A DNA stretch of 64,000 bases from Sitta carolinensis (taxonomy: Eukaryota > Chordata > Aves > Passeriformes > Sittidae), in assembly GCA_032173965.1 (NCBI GenBank), contig CM063283.1, positions 114,689,187-114,753,186 of the forward strand, written 5' to 3'. The translations under genes and the position numbers were made by a program. The notes beneath the pieces are model-generated. The model saw only the letters and a program-made list of their open reading frames with translations, did not search any database and had not been told where the DNA came from. Positions 23,181 through 35,204 of the stretch are shown piece by piece; within the stretch, counting starts at the first letter, position 1, and each line of letters begins with the position of its first letter.

Positions 23181-24178
23181 ATTTAATCCTTACCCTAAAA
23201 TTAAACCTAAATTTACACCAAAACCTAATCCTAACCCAAAACCAAACCCTACACCTAAGCCTAGACACGAATTCTAACCCTAATGAGAACCCTAAACCAA
23301 ACCCTAAACCTAAAGCCAACCCTAACTCTAAACCAAACCCTAAATCTAAGCCAACTCCTCAATGCTAATCCTAACCCTAATCCTAACTCAGAAACTAATC
23401 CTAACCCGAATCCTAACCCAAATCCTAACCCTAATCCTAACCCAACTCCTCAATGCTAATCCTAACCCTAATCCTAACTCAAAAACTAATCCTAACCCTA
23501 ATCCTAACCCTACCACTCAACCAAACCCGAAACCTAAAGCTAACCTAACTCTAAACCAAACCCTAAATCTAACCCAACACCTCAATGCTAATCCTAACCC
23601 TAATACTAAAACAAAAACTAATCCTAACCCAAAAATTAATCCTAACCTAATCCTAACCCAAAATAATCTAATCCTAACCCAATTAATCCTAACCTAATCC
23701 TAACCAATCTAACCCTAATCCTACCTAACCCAACTCCTCAATGCTAATCCTAACCCTAATCCTAACTCAAAAACTAATCCTAACCCTACCCCTCAACCGA
23801 ACCCTAAACCTAAGTCTAGAACTAATTCTAACCCTAACTAATCCTAACCCTAACCCTAAACATAATCCTGACCCTAAAACAAACACTAAGTCTAAGGGTA
23901 CTCCTAAATCATAATCCCAACCCTAATCCTAAAGCAAACACTAATCCTAACCCTAAACCTAGACCTAATCCTAAACAAAATCCTAATCTTAATCCTAAAC
24001 CTAATCCTGAGCTGAACCCTACACCTTAACCTAGACCCAAATTATGCACTTAACATTTATCCTAACCCTAAACCTGGCCCAAACCCTAAACAGGAGATTT
24101 AACCCTACACCTAAACCATAATCCTAACCCTCATCCAAACCCTAAAATGAATCCGAATCCAAATCCTAACCCTAACCC
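23181..24178. repeat. Interstitial telomere-like array (CCTAAC/CCTAAT)n
   Basis: About 1 kb is built of CCTAA-containing words: CCTAACCCTAATCCTAACCC, with CCAAACCCTAAACC and occasional TCAATGCTAATCC blocks recurring at about 23360, 23450, 23583 and 23738. True CCCTAA hexamers are mixed with CCTAAT variants, so it is degenerate and not a recent telomere fusion of perfect repeats. Confidence 0.9.
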
Positions 24179-24249
24179 AGTGAAGCCAGGGGAAAAGCAA
24201 ACAAAGAGGGTTCTGGGGAGAATTACGTCCTAACCAGGGAATCTGGAGT

Positions 24250-24332
24250 AATAACAGAAAAAATAAAAGTAAAAATAAAAGTAAAAATAAAAATAAAAAT
24301 AAAAATAAAAATAAAAATAAAAATAAAAATAC
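24250..24332. repeat. (AAAAAT/AAAAGT)n microsatellite
   Basis: AAATAA hexamers, several with G, run for about 80 bases. Confidence 0.93.
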
Positions 24333-24403
24333 TGTGAAAACAACCCCAACAACACCAAGTGGTTATCACTGAAGCCACACAATTCCTGAGATTTTGGACA
24401 GTG

Positions 24404-24597
24404 AGGAAATTCCTTTTCCTTTTCCTTTTCCTTTTCCTTTTCCTTTTCCTTTTCCTTTTCCTTTTCCTTTTCCTTTTCTTTTTCCTTTTCCTTCTCCTTC
24501 TCCTTTTCCTTTTCCTTCTCCTTCTCCTTTTCCTTTTCCTTCTCCTTTTCCTTTTCCTTTTCCTTTCCCTTTCCCTTTTCCCTTTTCCTTTTCCTCC
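24404..24597. repeat. (TTTTCC)n polypyrimidine tract
   Basis: About 190 bases of CCTTTT hexamers with CTTCTC variants; C and T only over nearly the whole length. Confidence 0.96.
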
Positions 24598-24599
24598 AT

Positions 24600-25445
24600 T
24601 CTTTTCCCAAGGAATCCCAAGGAACCCCAAAGAATTTTATTGAGCAAAAATCCCTTGATCCTCTTTCAGGAGAACACCCCAGATTAATTTTTTTTAATGC
24701 CTTTCTTTTCATCCCAAGGAATTCTGTTGAGCAATGATCCTTTCACTCCTGTTTTAGGAGAATATCCCAAATTAATTTTCCTTTACGCAGTTCTTTTCCC
24801 AAGGAATCCCAGGGAATCCCAAGGAACACAAATTCTTTGGGATTCCTTAGGAAAAGAACGGCCTGAAGGAAAATTAATTTGGGATATTCTCCTAAAATAA
24901 GGCTCAAGGAATCTTTGCTGAACAAAATTCCTTGGGATTCTTTGGGGGAAAAAATGGCATAAAAGAAAATTAATTTGGAATATTCTAAAAGCAGGAGTCA
25001 AGGGATCTTTGCTCAACAGAATTCCTTGAGATTCCTTAGAATTCCTTGAGATTCCTTATAATTCCTTGGGATTCCTTAGAAATCCTTGGAATTTTTGGGG
25101 AAAAAATGGCATAAAAGAAAATTAATTTGAGATATTCTAAAAGCACGAGTCAAGGGATATTTGCTCAACAAAGTTCCTTGAGATTCCTCAGAATTCCTTG
25201 GGATTCCTTGGGAAAAGAACAGCATAAAGGAAAATAAATTTGGGATATTCTCCTAAAACAGGGGTGAAAGGATCTTGGCTCAACAGAATTCCTTGGGATT
25301 CTTTGGGATTCCAGAGAAAAGAACAGCCTGAAGGAAAATTAATTTGGGATATTCTCCTAAAATAAGGCTCGAGGGATCTTTGGTCAACAAAATTCCTTGG
25401 GATTCCTTGGGAAAAGACCAGCCTGAAGGAAAATGAATTTGGGAT
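24600..25445. repeat. About 110-bp tandem array that reverses orientation at about 24825
   Basis: Left of about 24825 the unit reads AGGAGAATATCCCAAATTAA ... TTCTTTTCCCAAGGAATCCC. To the right the same unit runs as its complement, GGAAAAGAACAGCCTGAAGG then AAAATTAATTTGGGATATTC, for about six copies. Repeats of TTCCTTGGGATTCC separate the copies. Confidence 0.9.
24752..24897. repeat. Long inverted repeat (66-base arms, 14-base loop)
   Basis: Arms 24752-24817 and 24832-24897 are reverse complements with about six mismatches by my base-by-base comparison. Transcribed RNA or single-stranded DNA would form a stable hairpin. Confidence 0.9.
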
Positions 25446-26879
25446 GTTCTGCTAAAATTCCATTTGCAGAGGGGTTTGGAAGCTCCACTTCTTTGGGGTT
25501 AAGTTTTTCCTTGGATTGCACATTTGGCAACGCCAAATTTGCATCAAATTTGCATCAGGGAAGAGGCAAAACTGAGTGAAATCTGCTGGAATTTACAGGA
25601 GGAATTTGGATGAGATGCACTTCCAGCTTTTTTTAATTTATCCATTAATTTAGGAAAGGAGGTGGACACGCCCACACTCGTTCCAGGCTGGGGAAATGAG
25701 ACCTCAGACTAGAAAAAAATCACTTCTTAAAAATTTTTCCCCCTCTATTCAAGAAAAATCTGGATCCTGAGTGGAACAGAAGTGCAAAAGAGATTTTTGG
25801 AATATTCTGAGTGGGAAGGGATCAACCAGTCCAGGTGCACCCCAAAATCCCACCCTGCCCCTGAGGATTTTCCTAATTAAGTTAATTAAGCAGGATTTTT
25901 CCACGCTGGCTGTGCCCAATGACTCCGTTGTTTTCCAGGTGTTTTTCAATAATTCAGTATTCAATAATTTCAATAAATCCAGCATTGAAATTCCTAAATT
26001 TTGCCTGATTTTAATTCAGGTTTGAGAAAAGCTGGGAATGGAGGAACTCAGGAGCTTTCCAAAAACATCTCCGAGTCTGGAATCAGCTCTGAGAGAGTTC
26101 CAGTTTCACAGAGACAAATCCTGCTTCTCTTCCTACACTAGAAAAGCATTTCTTTCCAAAAAAAATCACATTTTTGTGTTAAATTCCTGCTCTCTAACCC
26201 TATAAAATACAATAAAATGAGGAAAACCTCTTGGGAAAGGGGCCAAGTTTGTCCTCCACGGAATTCTCAGGGATTTTGGGGTTTGTACCTGGCGCTCCTT
26301 TTGCTCTTTCAGGTGTCCAGATAGATAAAGATATTAATGTGATTATTAAAATATTAATCTGTGTGATTAACAGCACCATGGAAGCTCCCTGATCAGGGGA
26401 ATCAGTCAACCTTAAATTCACAAATATTATCCAAAAAAAATGGGTTTGTTTTCAAGGAATGAGGAAAGGATTTCTTCCTAAAAATCTCATCTAGCCCTGC
26501 CCTGGGTCACTTTAAAACCTTCCCACTTTTCCTTTCCCTCTCTGTCCCTAAAAAAAACCCTCTTAATAATTTTTTAAAAATCCCTATAAGATGCTGGAAG
26601 GGTTTTTGTCATCCCTCCAAAACTCCTCTCTGCTTTTGGCTTTCCCATCTTCCCTCAGTGCAAGGGCAACCTTTAAATCCAATTTATTGGGGATTTTCCC
26701 GTTGGAAATCGGGAGAGGGCAGGTGGGAGGAGAGAGGAAAGCAGATGTGGGGAGGGGTGTTGTGCACACATGGGCTTGGCCTGGGGGTTTATTTTGATTT
26801 TTGGGAAGTTCTGGTGAGATGGGGCCTGCTGGGACATCAGCTCAGTGTGTGGCATGGAGTGATGGATTCTCCTGGGGGA
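25446..26879. other. Single-copy intron sequence
   Basis: No exon, RNA gene or clear mobile element is recognised. Confidence 0.5.
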
Positions 26880-27850
26880 AGCTGAGGAAATCCAGGCTGA
26901 TTTGGGGTCCCGCTTGGGAAATTCATGGAGAGTCTCATCCCTCTTTATGGCTTTAATTCTGTGCTGATTTCTGATTCCCACTTGGGAAATTCATGGAGAT
27001 TCTCATCCTTCTTTATGGCTTTAATTCTGTGCTGATTTGGGATCCCACTTGGGAAATTCATGGAGAGTCTCATCCCTCTTTATGGCTTTGATTCTGTGCT
27101 GATTTCTGATTCCCACTTGGGAAATTCATGGAGAGTCTGGCAGGGGTTTGGTCTCTTTATTCTGGTGGGTTTAATTCTGTGCTGATTTGGGATCCCACTT
27201 GGAAAATCCATGGAGAGTCTGGCACGGGTTTGGTCTCTTTATTCTGGTGGGTTTAATTCTGTGCTAATTTCTGATTCCATCCACTTGGAAAATTCATGGA
27301 GAGTCTCATCCCTCTTTATGGCTTTAATTCTGTGCTGATTTCTGATTCCATCCATTTGGAAAATTTATGGAGAATTTTTTCAGGAGGGTTCATCTCTCTT
27401 TAGGGCTTTCATTCTGTGCTGATTTCTGATCCCACTTGGGAAATCCATGGAGAATCTGGTAGAGGTTTGAGCTCTTTATTCTGGTGGGTTTAACTCTGTG
27501 CTGATTTTTGATTTTATTCACTTGGAATATTTATGGAGAATTTTGCTGATGGGGTTCATCTCTCTTTATTCTGGTGGCTTTAATTCTGTGGTGGTTTCTG
27601 ATTACACTTGGGAAAATTCATGGAGAGTCTGGCAGGGGTTTGGTCTCTTTTCTGGTGACTTTAATTCTGTCATGATTTTTTATTTAATTAATTTCGAAAA
27701 TTCATGGAGAGTCTGGCAGGGGGGTTTATTTTTCATTATTCTGGTGGGTCTCATCCTGTGGTGATTTTTGATTCCATCCACTTGGAAAATTCATGGATAA
27801 TTTTATTAGAGGGCTTCATCTCTCTTTATTCTGGTGGGTTTAATTCTGGG
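26880..27850. repeat. About 78-bp tandem repeat CTTGGGAAATTCATGGAGAG, about 12 copies
   Basis: Units contain GGAAATTCATGGAGAGTCTC, CTCTTTATGGCTTTAATTCT and GTGCTGATTTCTGATTCCCA. Two sub-variants differ in the middle (CATCCCTC versus GGCAGGGGTTTGGT) and intermingle, suggesting exchange between copies. Confidence 0.92.
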
Positions 27851-27919
27851 GCAAAAAAGTTTTGTCATGCTCAGGATTTTTTGGGAGAGCTCTCCACTGT
27901 GGGTGGATTTGGAATGAGC

Positions 27920-28050
27920 TGTCCAAAAGTGGCACATCCAGGACACCTTGGACACCTCCAGGAATGGGCACTTCCAAAGTTTCCCCACTCTTTCCATGAC
28001 CAAATCCCTGCTGGTGTCCAGCCTGACCCTGGCACAGCTCGAGGTGACAA
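27920..28050 (-). mobile_element. CR1 fragment (reverse)
   Basis: CACCTTGGACACCTCCAGGA then ATGGGCACTTCCAAAG ... CCACTCTTTCCATGACCAAA follows the order of the complement of the CR1 3' region (GGCACTCC ... CCACTCTTTCCATGAAGAA in the family as I recall it). Confidence 0.6.
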
Positions 28051-28054
28051 GAGT

Positions 28055-28225
28055 TCAAAAAACCCCTTTGTGATTAAATCTCAAAAATCCACAAAATGAA
28101 ATTAAAAAAAAAAAAAAAAACCACAAAACCCTTTATGATTAAATCACAAAATCCAGAAAATGAAATTAAAAAAACCCTTTTTGACTAAATCACAAAACAA
28201 AATCAAAAAACCCCTTTGTGATGAA
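28055..28225. repeat. Short A-rich tandem repeat, about four copies
   Basis: Copies of AAAACCCCTTTGTGATTAAA then TCACAAAATCCACAAAATG, 38-65 bases apart depending on the A-runs. Confidence 0.85.
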
Positions 28226-29617
28226 TCCCCCCCATCCATGCTCAGCACAACTATTGCTCCAGGAGCCAAGGGATGCTGCTCCAGCTCAAATTCCTTCTTT
28301 TCCCAGTCTGCTGCTCTCCCTAAAAGCCACCACCTGCAGACCTGGCAGGGGCTTTGCCATTGGACACCTCCTTTTTGGAGTCTGGAAACCAGGCCACTGC
28401 ATTTCCCTTCTCCTGATGAGAAATGAGCCCAAACCACCCAGGGCTGTTGAATTTTGTTGTTTTGTTTGTTTTTTCCTACTTTCTCCACCTTAACAGCCCC
28501 AACATCAGTTTATAAAACAAGGGGAAGGGCGGGTAACAAGTTTATTTGAGCAGAATTTATAGAAAGTTGTGCCCAGCTCTGCTGCAAACAGAGCCTGATG
28601 CTTCCAGGGGGAATCAAGTGGCTCCAGAGCAGCTTTTCCAGCACTGCTGGCAATAATTAACCATTCAGACTGCACTAAAAGCTGCCTGGAGGCGGAGAGG
28701 CATCTCTAGGTTGGGGATTTGCTTGGAAAAAAAAAAAAAAATCAGTCAATAACCACTCTGCCACTGTTTGGCTTTAATTCCTTCCCATTTCTCATGGATA
28801 AACTGGAAATTCGTGGTGCCCACCCAACGTTTGTCAGCTTTTCAGGCAGCAAAGCCTTGGAATTTCTGGGTTTGGTGGGAAAATCCCCAACATCTGCTGC
28901 CCAGGAGATGGGGTTGCTACCAAGCCCTGCTCGCCAACAAGTTCCAGCCCTTCATGTGGTTTGGGTTTTGCTCTTGAAACAGTTAAATCTGCTTTTATTC
29001 CTTTCTCCTATAAAAGCTAAATTTAGCCAGGATCTCCTCTAATCTGAGCCGTTTTATGGAAGTGACAGGGTTGTTAAAAGTAAAATTACTCAGGGAAAGG
29101 AGGACAAATGTGTGAAATAAGTGAGCACAGAGGGTTTTTTACGTGTTCACCACTCGGTTTTGGGCGAGCTGGGGGAGAAGTTGTTGTAAATAAGAAAAAA
29201 AAAAAGATCAAGTGGGCTACTCCAGAGACACGTGTAGTAGCCACAGATGGATGGAGGACACACACAGAGCATCCCATCCCAGAGCAGGGCTCAGAGAGAG
29301 GGATCCCAGCCAGGCTCGCTGCATTCAGATGGAAATGTTGGAATATTTTAGGGAAATCGGCTGGGAGAGACCTGCAGAGCTCCGAGCACTGAACTCCACG
29401 GCAAATTCCTGATGTCAGGGGTCACCTCAGCAAAGGGGGGAGTTAAATGGTCTCAGGATTTCGGGATTTCAGCACAAAGAAAGGGAGACAAACATAAAAT
29501 ATTGGTTCTGGCTTACCTGGCCCTCAGCTTTTTTCAAAGCAGAAGAGAAAGTTCTGTCTGCAGGAACCTGCTGAGAAGGCAGCAGGGAGTGGGCTTAAAG
29601 CACCACTTTGCTAAATA
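28226..29617. other. Single-copy intron sequence
   Basis: No exon or element is recognised. Two A-runs lie at 28726-28741 and 29190-29203. Confidence 0.5.
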
Positions 29618-30042
29618 TTTGTGGAATCATGGAATAGTTTGGGGTGGAAGGGACCCTAAAACCCACCCAGAGCCCCCCATCCCTGGCAGGGCCCCCTGCC
29701 CCTGCCCCAGGCTGCTCCAGCCCCAGTGTCCAGCCTGGCCTGGGGCACTGCCAGGGATCCAGGGGCAGCCACAGCTGCTCTGGCAATTCCAGCCCCTCCA
29801 GGGAACAATTCCTGCCCCAATCCCACTCTGCAGCCATTCCCTGGTGCTGTGCCTGCAGCCCTTGGAATTGTCTCTCTCCAGGGTTCCTGCAAGGCCACCC
29901 TGAGCTCAGCCCAAAGCTTCTCCTGTGCAGCTGAACAATCCCAGCTGTGCCAGCCTTTCCTCCCAGCACAGCTGCTCCAGCCTCTGCTCCTCCTGCTCCC
30001 TGCTCTGGGCTCTGCCCAGCAGCTCCAGCTCCTTTTTGCATC
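29618..30042 (-). mobile_element. CR1-type LINE 3' fragment (reverse)
   Basis: The complement of the copies at 201 and 14340. It opens with GTGGAATCATGGAATAGTTT GGGG (the tail) and continues through AGCCCCAGTGTCCAGCCTGG to CTGCCCAGCAGCTCCAGCTC. A short internal deletion removes the GATTGGCTGGGATTGGGG segment present in the others. Confidence 0.8.
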
Positions 30043-31240
30043 CCAAATTTTGGACTGTGGCTTCACTGCCAGTCCCCAGTGCAGTTCACCCCTTTATTGG
30101 GAATAAATCCCGGCAGGAATGCTGTGGAAATGTTCCCTGTCCCTTCCCCAGAGTCACAACATTCCTCTCTCCTCTCCTTCCAATCCTTCCCAGGCATTCA
30201 GAAACTTCCAAGCCTCCATCGTCCAAAAAATTCCAGGTCACATCCTCCTGATTTTTCAGTGCTGTAGCCTCAGAAATACCTGTCCCTTCCTGGATCTAAT
30301 TTAGGCTATAAAAGAGACCACCCAGCTGGAGAAGGAAATCCTGTTATCTCCATCCTAATTGCTAAAGGATTTTTATTTTTTCCCCCCTCTGGAAAGGAGC
30401 CAGACGTGTGGTGGGATCCAACCCACGGAGTAACAGAACAAAGACCACCAAAAATCCCTCCCCAGGCAGCTCAAAATGATGGGAAACCTCAGGAAACTGC
30501 AGTTCAGCCTCCCAGTTTGCACCAGTTTGCACCAGGCTCCTCATCTTCTGCTCACACCCGCCATTGCTTTGGTTTTAAACATCAAAATTCCTGCTAAAAT
30601 TGGGATTAATCCACCCTTCCAATATGGTTTACGATTTTTTTCCTGGCTGTTTTTTCACGTCACCTTTTCAAGTCAGGCTCTGCTCTGCCTTTTCTCTGCT
30701 GTCAGAACTGTTGGATTAATAAAAATGAAAAAGTTGCACTTGGAGGTTTTTGGGAAAATGTTGTTTTGCACCGTTTTTGCAAATTTTGTTAAACCATTTC
30801 TTTGCACCATTTTTGTAGATTTTGTAGAACTGTTGTTTCCCCCCATTTTTGTAAATTTGGTAAAACCACAGAGCCAAAGGGCTGCCAGGGAGCTCAGGGC
30901 AGCTGCACAGGGACAGTTTTCTTCTGAGACACAGCAGCCAGGCAAGAGCCCAGCTGGCAGAGTGCCCTTTGACACTGCCCCAGCTCTCCCAAACACTCAC
31001 TTGACAAAAAACAAAGAATTGGGTTTGGGTTTTTTTTCTGAATTTTGATCTAGAAGGAAAATTTGAGTCCCAGAGAAAACTGAATAAAAATCTCACCCGG
31101 AAACAAAAATCTCCAGATGCTCCCTCTGGGTAATCCTGGTCCTTTAGAATGGAAACTTTGGCCTTTTCTGCTTGTCCAGTGGGGAGAAATAGTTGAGGAC
31201 AGAAAAATACCTTTAAATATTTCAATAATGTGAGCTGGAG
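30043..31240. other. Single-copy sequence with a small triplicated unit at 30755-30865
   Basis: Within it, TTTGCACCGTTTTTGCAAAT, TTGCACCATTTTTGTAGATT and CCCCCATTTTTGTAAATTTG form three diverged units of about 48 bases. Otherwise there is nothing recognisable. Confidence 0.55.
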
Positions 31241-31255
31241 TTAAAGTGATCTTTA

Positions 31256-31390
31256 GAGTGCCAGTGTGGCTGTGCCCTTGGGGACAGGGTCTGGGTGCTG
31301 CTGGTGGGGCTGGGCTGGCACTGGGGGATCCTGAGGGGCTCTTTCCACTCTGGTGATCCTGGGATTCTGTAATTTTCTCCTCTACACCCT
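31256..31390 (+). mobile_element. Possible CR1 3' fragment
   Basis: GGGCTCTTTCCACTCTGGTG ATCCTGGGATTCTGTAATTT resembles a diverged CR1 terminus. The upstream part is not clearly assignable. Confidence 0.35.
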
Positions 31391-31639
31391 TTGGGTGGAA
31401 GGAAAGCAGCAATGAGACCTCAGCAGAAGCAAAGTGGGGCCGTCCCTGATCTAATTCAGGACAAATCAATCAGTGGTTTGCACCAGCTCCTGCCAGGGAT
31501 CGCTTCCACAGGGCTCTGAAGGGTGGCAAGATGTTCAGGGAGCAGCTGGATGAAGAAAATTCTTCCTCCCCACATACATTTGCCTTCACTGAAACAAAAT
31601 TCATGAAATTAAATTCAGTGAAACAAAATAATAATAATA

Positions 31640-31785
31640 AGTGTGCCCAGAGCAGCTGTGGCTGCCCCTGGATCCCTGGCAGTGCCCCAGGGTGGACACT
31701 GGGGCTGGAGTAGCCTGGGACAGTACCATGGGATGAGCTTTAAAGCCCCTTCAACCCAAACTATTCCAGGATTTCATTTTACAAT
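31640..31785 (+). mobile_element. CR1 3' fragment, truncated
   Basis: CAGAGCAGCTGTGGCTGCCC through CACTGGGGCTGGAGTAGCCT, then CCTTCAACCCAAACTATTCC. It matches the 3' half of the longer copies. Confidence 0.75.
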
Positions 31786-33410
31786 TCTAAGTTTAAAAAT
31801 AGCCATAAATCCAGAGCCAAAATCTGCATTATTTCATTGAAGGAAAAAAAAAAAAAAAAAATCCTAACCTTAAAATTTTACCCAGCTGTATCAAACAGTA
31901 TTTCCTTAATTTTTTTAATCCTTTAATTTTTATTCATCCTGCAAATTTTTTTCTTCCCCCTGTTTTACTGGGGGAGAGGAGCAATCCCATTTTCCTGGTG
32001 GCCTGGATACCTGACACCACCATCCCAGTGGCTGCTCCCACATCTTCCCCCCTTTTGTGTCAGAAAATCAATCCATGACTTGGGCAAAATCCTGACACTC
32101 TCTCCCCTCCACAGAGGGGACTGTTAATAATTCATGGCTTCTCCTCTTCTTCTTCAAAATCCCATTTTTTTCCCAAAGACAAAAAGCTCTGTGCTGACGC
32201 TGATGGTGATTTTAAGTTTAATTTCAGTTAAAAATAAGTGCTGAAGGGATTTTTAATGAGGAAATCTCAGGGATTGGTGATAAATAAATTGGGGGGGTGG
32301 AGGTTGTTTCCTAGTTGGACACTGAAGTGAAGCCAGTTAATTCTGTAATTTCATAAACAGGATGGTCTGGGGCAAATTAATTTCCTGGAGCAGCTTCATG
32401 AGCTGGTGGCAAGAAATGTTTTTATATTTGTGACAAATAAGAGATAAAAGAGGATTTTTGGGGGTGAACATGGAGAAAAATAACTGGAAAAGGCAGCAGA
32501 AAATACACCTGCAGCTCCTTATGAGCAATTCCACATAAAATTTTCATTTAAAAAACCACTTTTTTAGGGTTCTGTTCCTCAATTTTTCTGTGGTTCATAG
32601 AAAGGGAAGGAAGGAGGAAAAATCTCTTTGAGAACAGGAGCCAAGCAGTGCTCAACACGTGAAGCCTCCTGGAACACATAAAAGTGGGGATGTGACCTCC
32701 TGAGTTATCCATGATGGGATTTCCTATATCAAAGCAGAGATCACAGGCAAGTAAATTCATATCCTCTATAAAAAAAAAAAAAAAAAAAAAATTGGGAATT
32801 TTTCCAGGAGTTTCCCCCTCATCTACTCAGGGCACAGCTTTCAAGCCTAAGCTATAAACGGGAGATTTGTGAATTTGGGATTGCAGGGGTTGATAAAGGC
32901 TCCTGAATTTCATGAAAGCCAGGGAAATCTTCTGTAGTTTGGCTATTAACAGAATATTCCTGGTTGGAACTTTTGGAGCACAAGAATTTGTTTCACCTGC
33001 TGTTCCCACCCAGCCTTGGGGTTTATTGGAATTAGCTCCTATAAAGATAAAAAGCTGTTTAAAAACCCCTGAAAAATCAGCTGTAAAAAATCTGAAAAAT
33101 GGGTCCTGCTTCTTTTTCCTCCAGCTTCAGACTCACCCACCCAGATCTTTGGGAAAAAGGAGATGCCCCAAACCTCTCCCAGTTTCTAAACACACAAAAT
33201 CCTCCTGCAGCCTCCCCCTCTCTCTCCCTGCAGCTCCACATGTGCTGCTGACAGAAATTGTGTTTTCGGACCCTCCCGGATGTTCTAAATTTAAATCCTC
33301 CTGTAAATAACAATGAAATCCTTGCCCCTGACAGCAAGGATGGGAGTTTGAGCCAACACTCGGTGGAAAATGCCTTTCCTTTGCGAGCAGATTAAATTTA
33401 AAGTGTTTTC
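31786..33410. other. Single-copy intron sequence
   Basis: Poly-A runs lie at 31843-31860 and 32768-32790. No exon is recognised. Confidence 0.5.
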
Positions 33411-33870
33411 AGCTCCCGGCGCGGTGCTCTGAGCCCTCCAGCCCAATCAAGAGCAGAGCCCCAGCTTCACGTCAGTGCAATACATCGTTAGCTGATATGT
33501 CAGAAAATCAATTAATTACTTCTAAGTAGCAGTTAAGAGTATCCACACAATCCTGCCCTGTGAATTATTAAAGAAAGGCAGGGTGAGCTCGCTCCGCTAC
33601 CGAAACCCCGGCTTGGCGGAAAGTGCAAAACGCTGCTCGTGCCCTCGAGCCTAATCAACGTCGTGGGGCGGGGAGCAGGAGCCAAAAGAGGGGGGGAAAA
33701 AAGAGGATTCTGCCTCCCAAAGCAAAGCAAAGAGATGTGGGGTGGCTCTGTGAGGTTTTGGGGAGCTTTTAGGGGTCTGGCTCTCAGCGAGAGTCGGTTG
33801 GCGCGAAGTTGGCGATGGTGCGAATACGTGGCTGTGAAGGTGAGAGGTCAGGGTGATTTGAGCCTGGCCT
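33410..33870. other. Candidate conserved non-coding element with CpG
   Basis: A stretch of unusual complexity for this intron: CGTCAGTGCAATACATCGTT, GCTGATATGTCAGAAAATCA and ATTAATTACTTCTAAG, followed by a CpG-containing part (GCTCGCTCCGCTACC, TTGGCGCGAAGTTGG). It contains homeobox-like TAATTA, and lacks repeats. Confidence 0.4.
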
Positions 33871-34012
33871 AAAATTTCCTGGCTGTTGCTGTTTCATGGA
33901 ACACACAGCATGGATTCTGTGATTTTAGAAGGTTGAGAATGGCTCTTTGATTGGGGGTTGCTTTCTCTTATATACAGTTTTATGCAGACCGAATTGATGG
34001 GTGAAAGGAAGG

Positions 34013-34450
34013 CGAAAATCTTCACTCACACTGGTTAAACCAGAGGGACATCAAGGAGAAATCCTTCCTCTAGAAAGAATGGATAACAGAGATATTGGTA
34101 CAAAAATATTAAAGGATGGCAAACTTCTTCACTCACACTGGTTAAACCAGAGGGACATCAAAAAATCCTTCCTCTAGAAGGAATGGATAACAGAGATATT
34201 GGTGCAAAAATATTGTCACTGTGGAGAACAACACGTGACATGAACCTTTGTGGAACTCTTCCAAACTCTTGGAGAAATCAGTCTGATTCCATTTATTATC
34301 AGGAATCTCTCCCTTTTATACTTTTTTTTCCACAGACCACTGTGATTGGCAAAAGACAAACAAACCCTTCACCCACACTGGCCAAACCAGAGGGACAGCA
34401 AAAGAAATCCCTCCCACAGAAAGAATTCCAAACGTGAATATCGTTACAAA
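34013..34450. repeat. 107-bp tandem repeat, two close copies plus a diverged third
   Basis: CTTCACTCACACTGGTTAAA at 34020 recurs at 34127 (offset 107), and a diverged form (CTTCACCCACACTGGCC) near 34367. Each has the inverted motif CTGGTT-A-AACCAG or a variant of it. Confidence 0.8.
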
Positions 34451-34454
34451 AACA

Positions 34455-35150
34455 ATTCTGTTGTTTATGTAGAAGCTCTGGGAACAAGTTTCAGAAACCC
34501 AAGACAAGTTTTAGAAACTCAGCAGCTTCAGGCCTGGAAAACCCAGGTTACAAAATATCCCATGGTGTTTATCACGCTTTCCTGGGAAAGAACACCAGGA
34601 AATCAAAATATCAGGCCTGAAACCAGACTACACCTGGCCACCCAGCAGCTCCCAAGTTTTTCTGGAGCACAGAATTCCAAGCAGGGCAGCAGCAGCTTCT
34701 CCATCTTTTTGTTTTAATTTCTTTTTTTCTTTCTTCTTGCATGTGTGTGAGTGCTGCAGCTGAGGGCTTTTAACCCTAAATTATCCAATCAGCTGAAAAC
34801 ACCATTCTAAATCATCCTCTCTTTACCTGTTAGAATTGTAATTTAAAATGCAAAAGGCAGTGTTGGTTCTTACACGTTTTTATCTCTATTTGGGCACTTT
34901 ATACATAGTTTTACCTAGGAATGCAAAACAATATTTTGCTGTGTTTTAGTTATGCCTAGAGAAGTACTGAACTTTTAAGTAGGAATTTGAGTGTTTTCAC
35001 TCTCTTAAGGCACTTCAAATGTGTTTTTACTGACTTAAAGCTGAAACTTAAAGTTTTACTTCATGTCTGTAAGGCTTAATATATTTTAATTTCTTTCAAG
35101 GCTTCAGTTCAGATTCTACATCCTTTTCTCCCTCTGAGGGGGTTCAGCTT
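34455..35150. mobile_element. Possible LTR or other old interspersed repeat remnant
   Basis: AT-rich sequence including ACCCTAAATTATCCAATCAG and AGGAATGCAAAACAATATTT has the texture of a passerine LTR, with a CCAAT-type word (ATCCAATCAG), but I cannot name the family or define ends. There are no retroviral genes nearby. Confidence 0.25.
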
Positions 35151-35204
35151 CTTGATTCCCAGCAAGTTCTCCTTTCTCTGGAGGTGCAGTTCTCCAGGTG
35201 GGAA

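Noticed and set aside
23181..24178. A true chromosome end
   Set aside because: The array is degenerate and flanked on both sides by intron-like sequence leading to RUNX1, so it is internal.
26880..28225. Possible CRISPR-like regular repeats
   Set aside because: Units are contiguous and diverged, without unique spacers; the genome is vertebrate and no cas genes exist.
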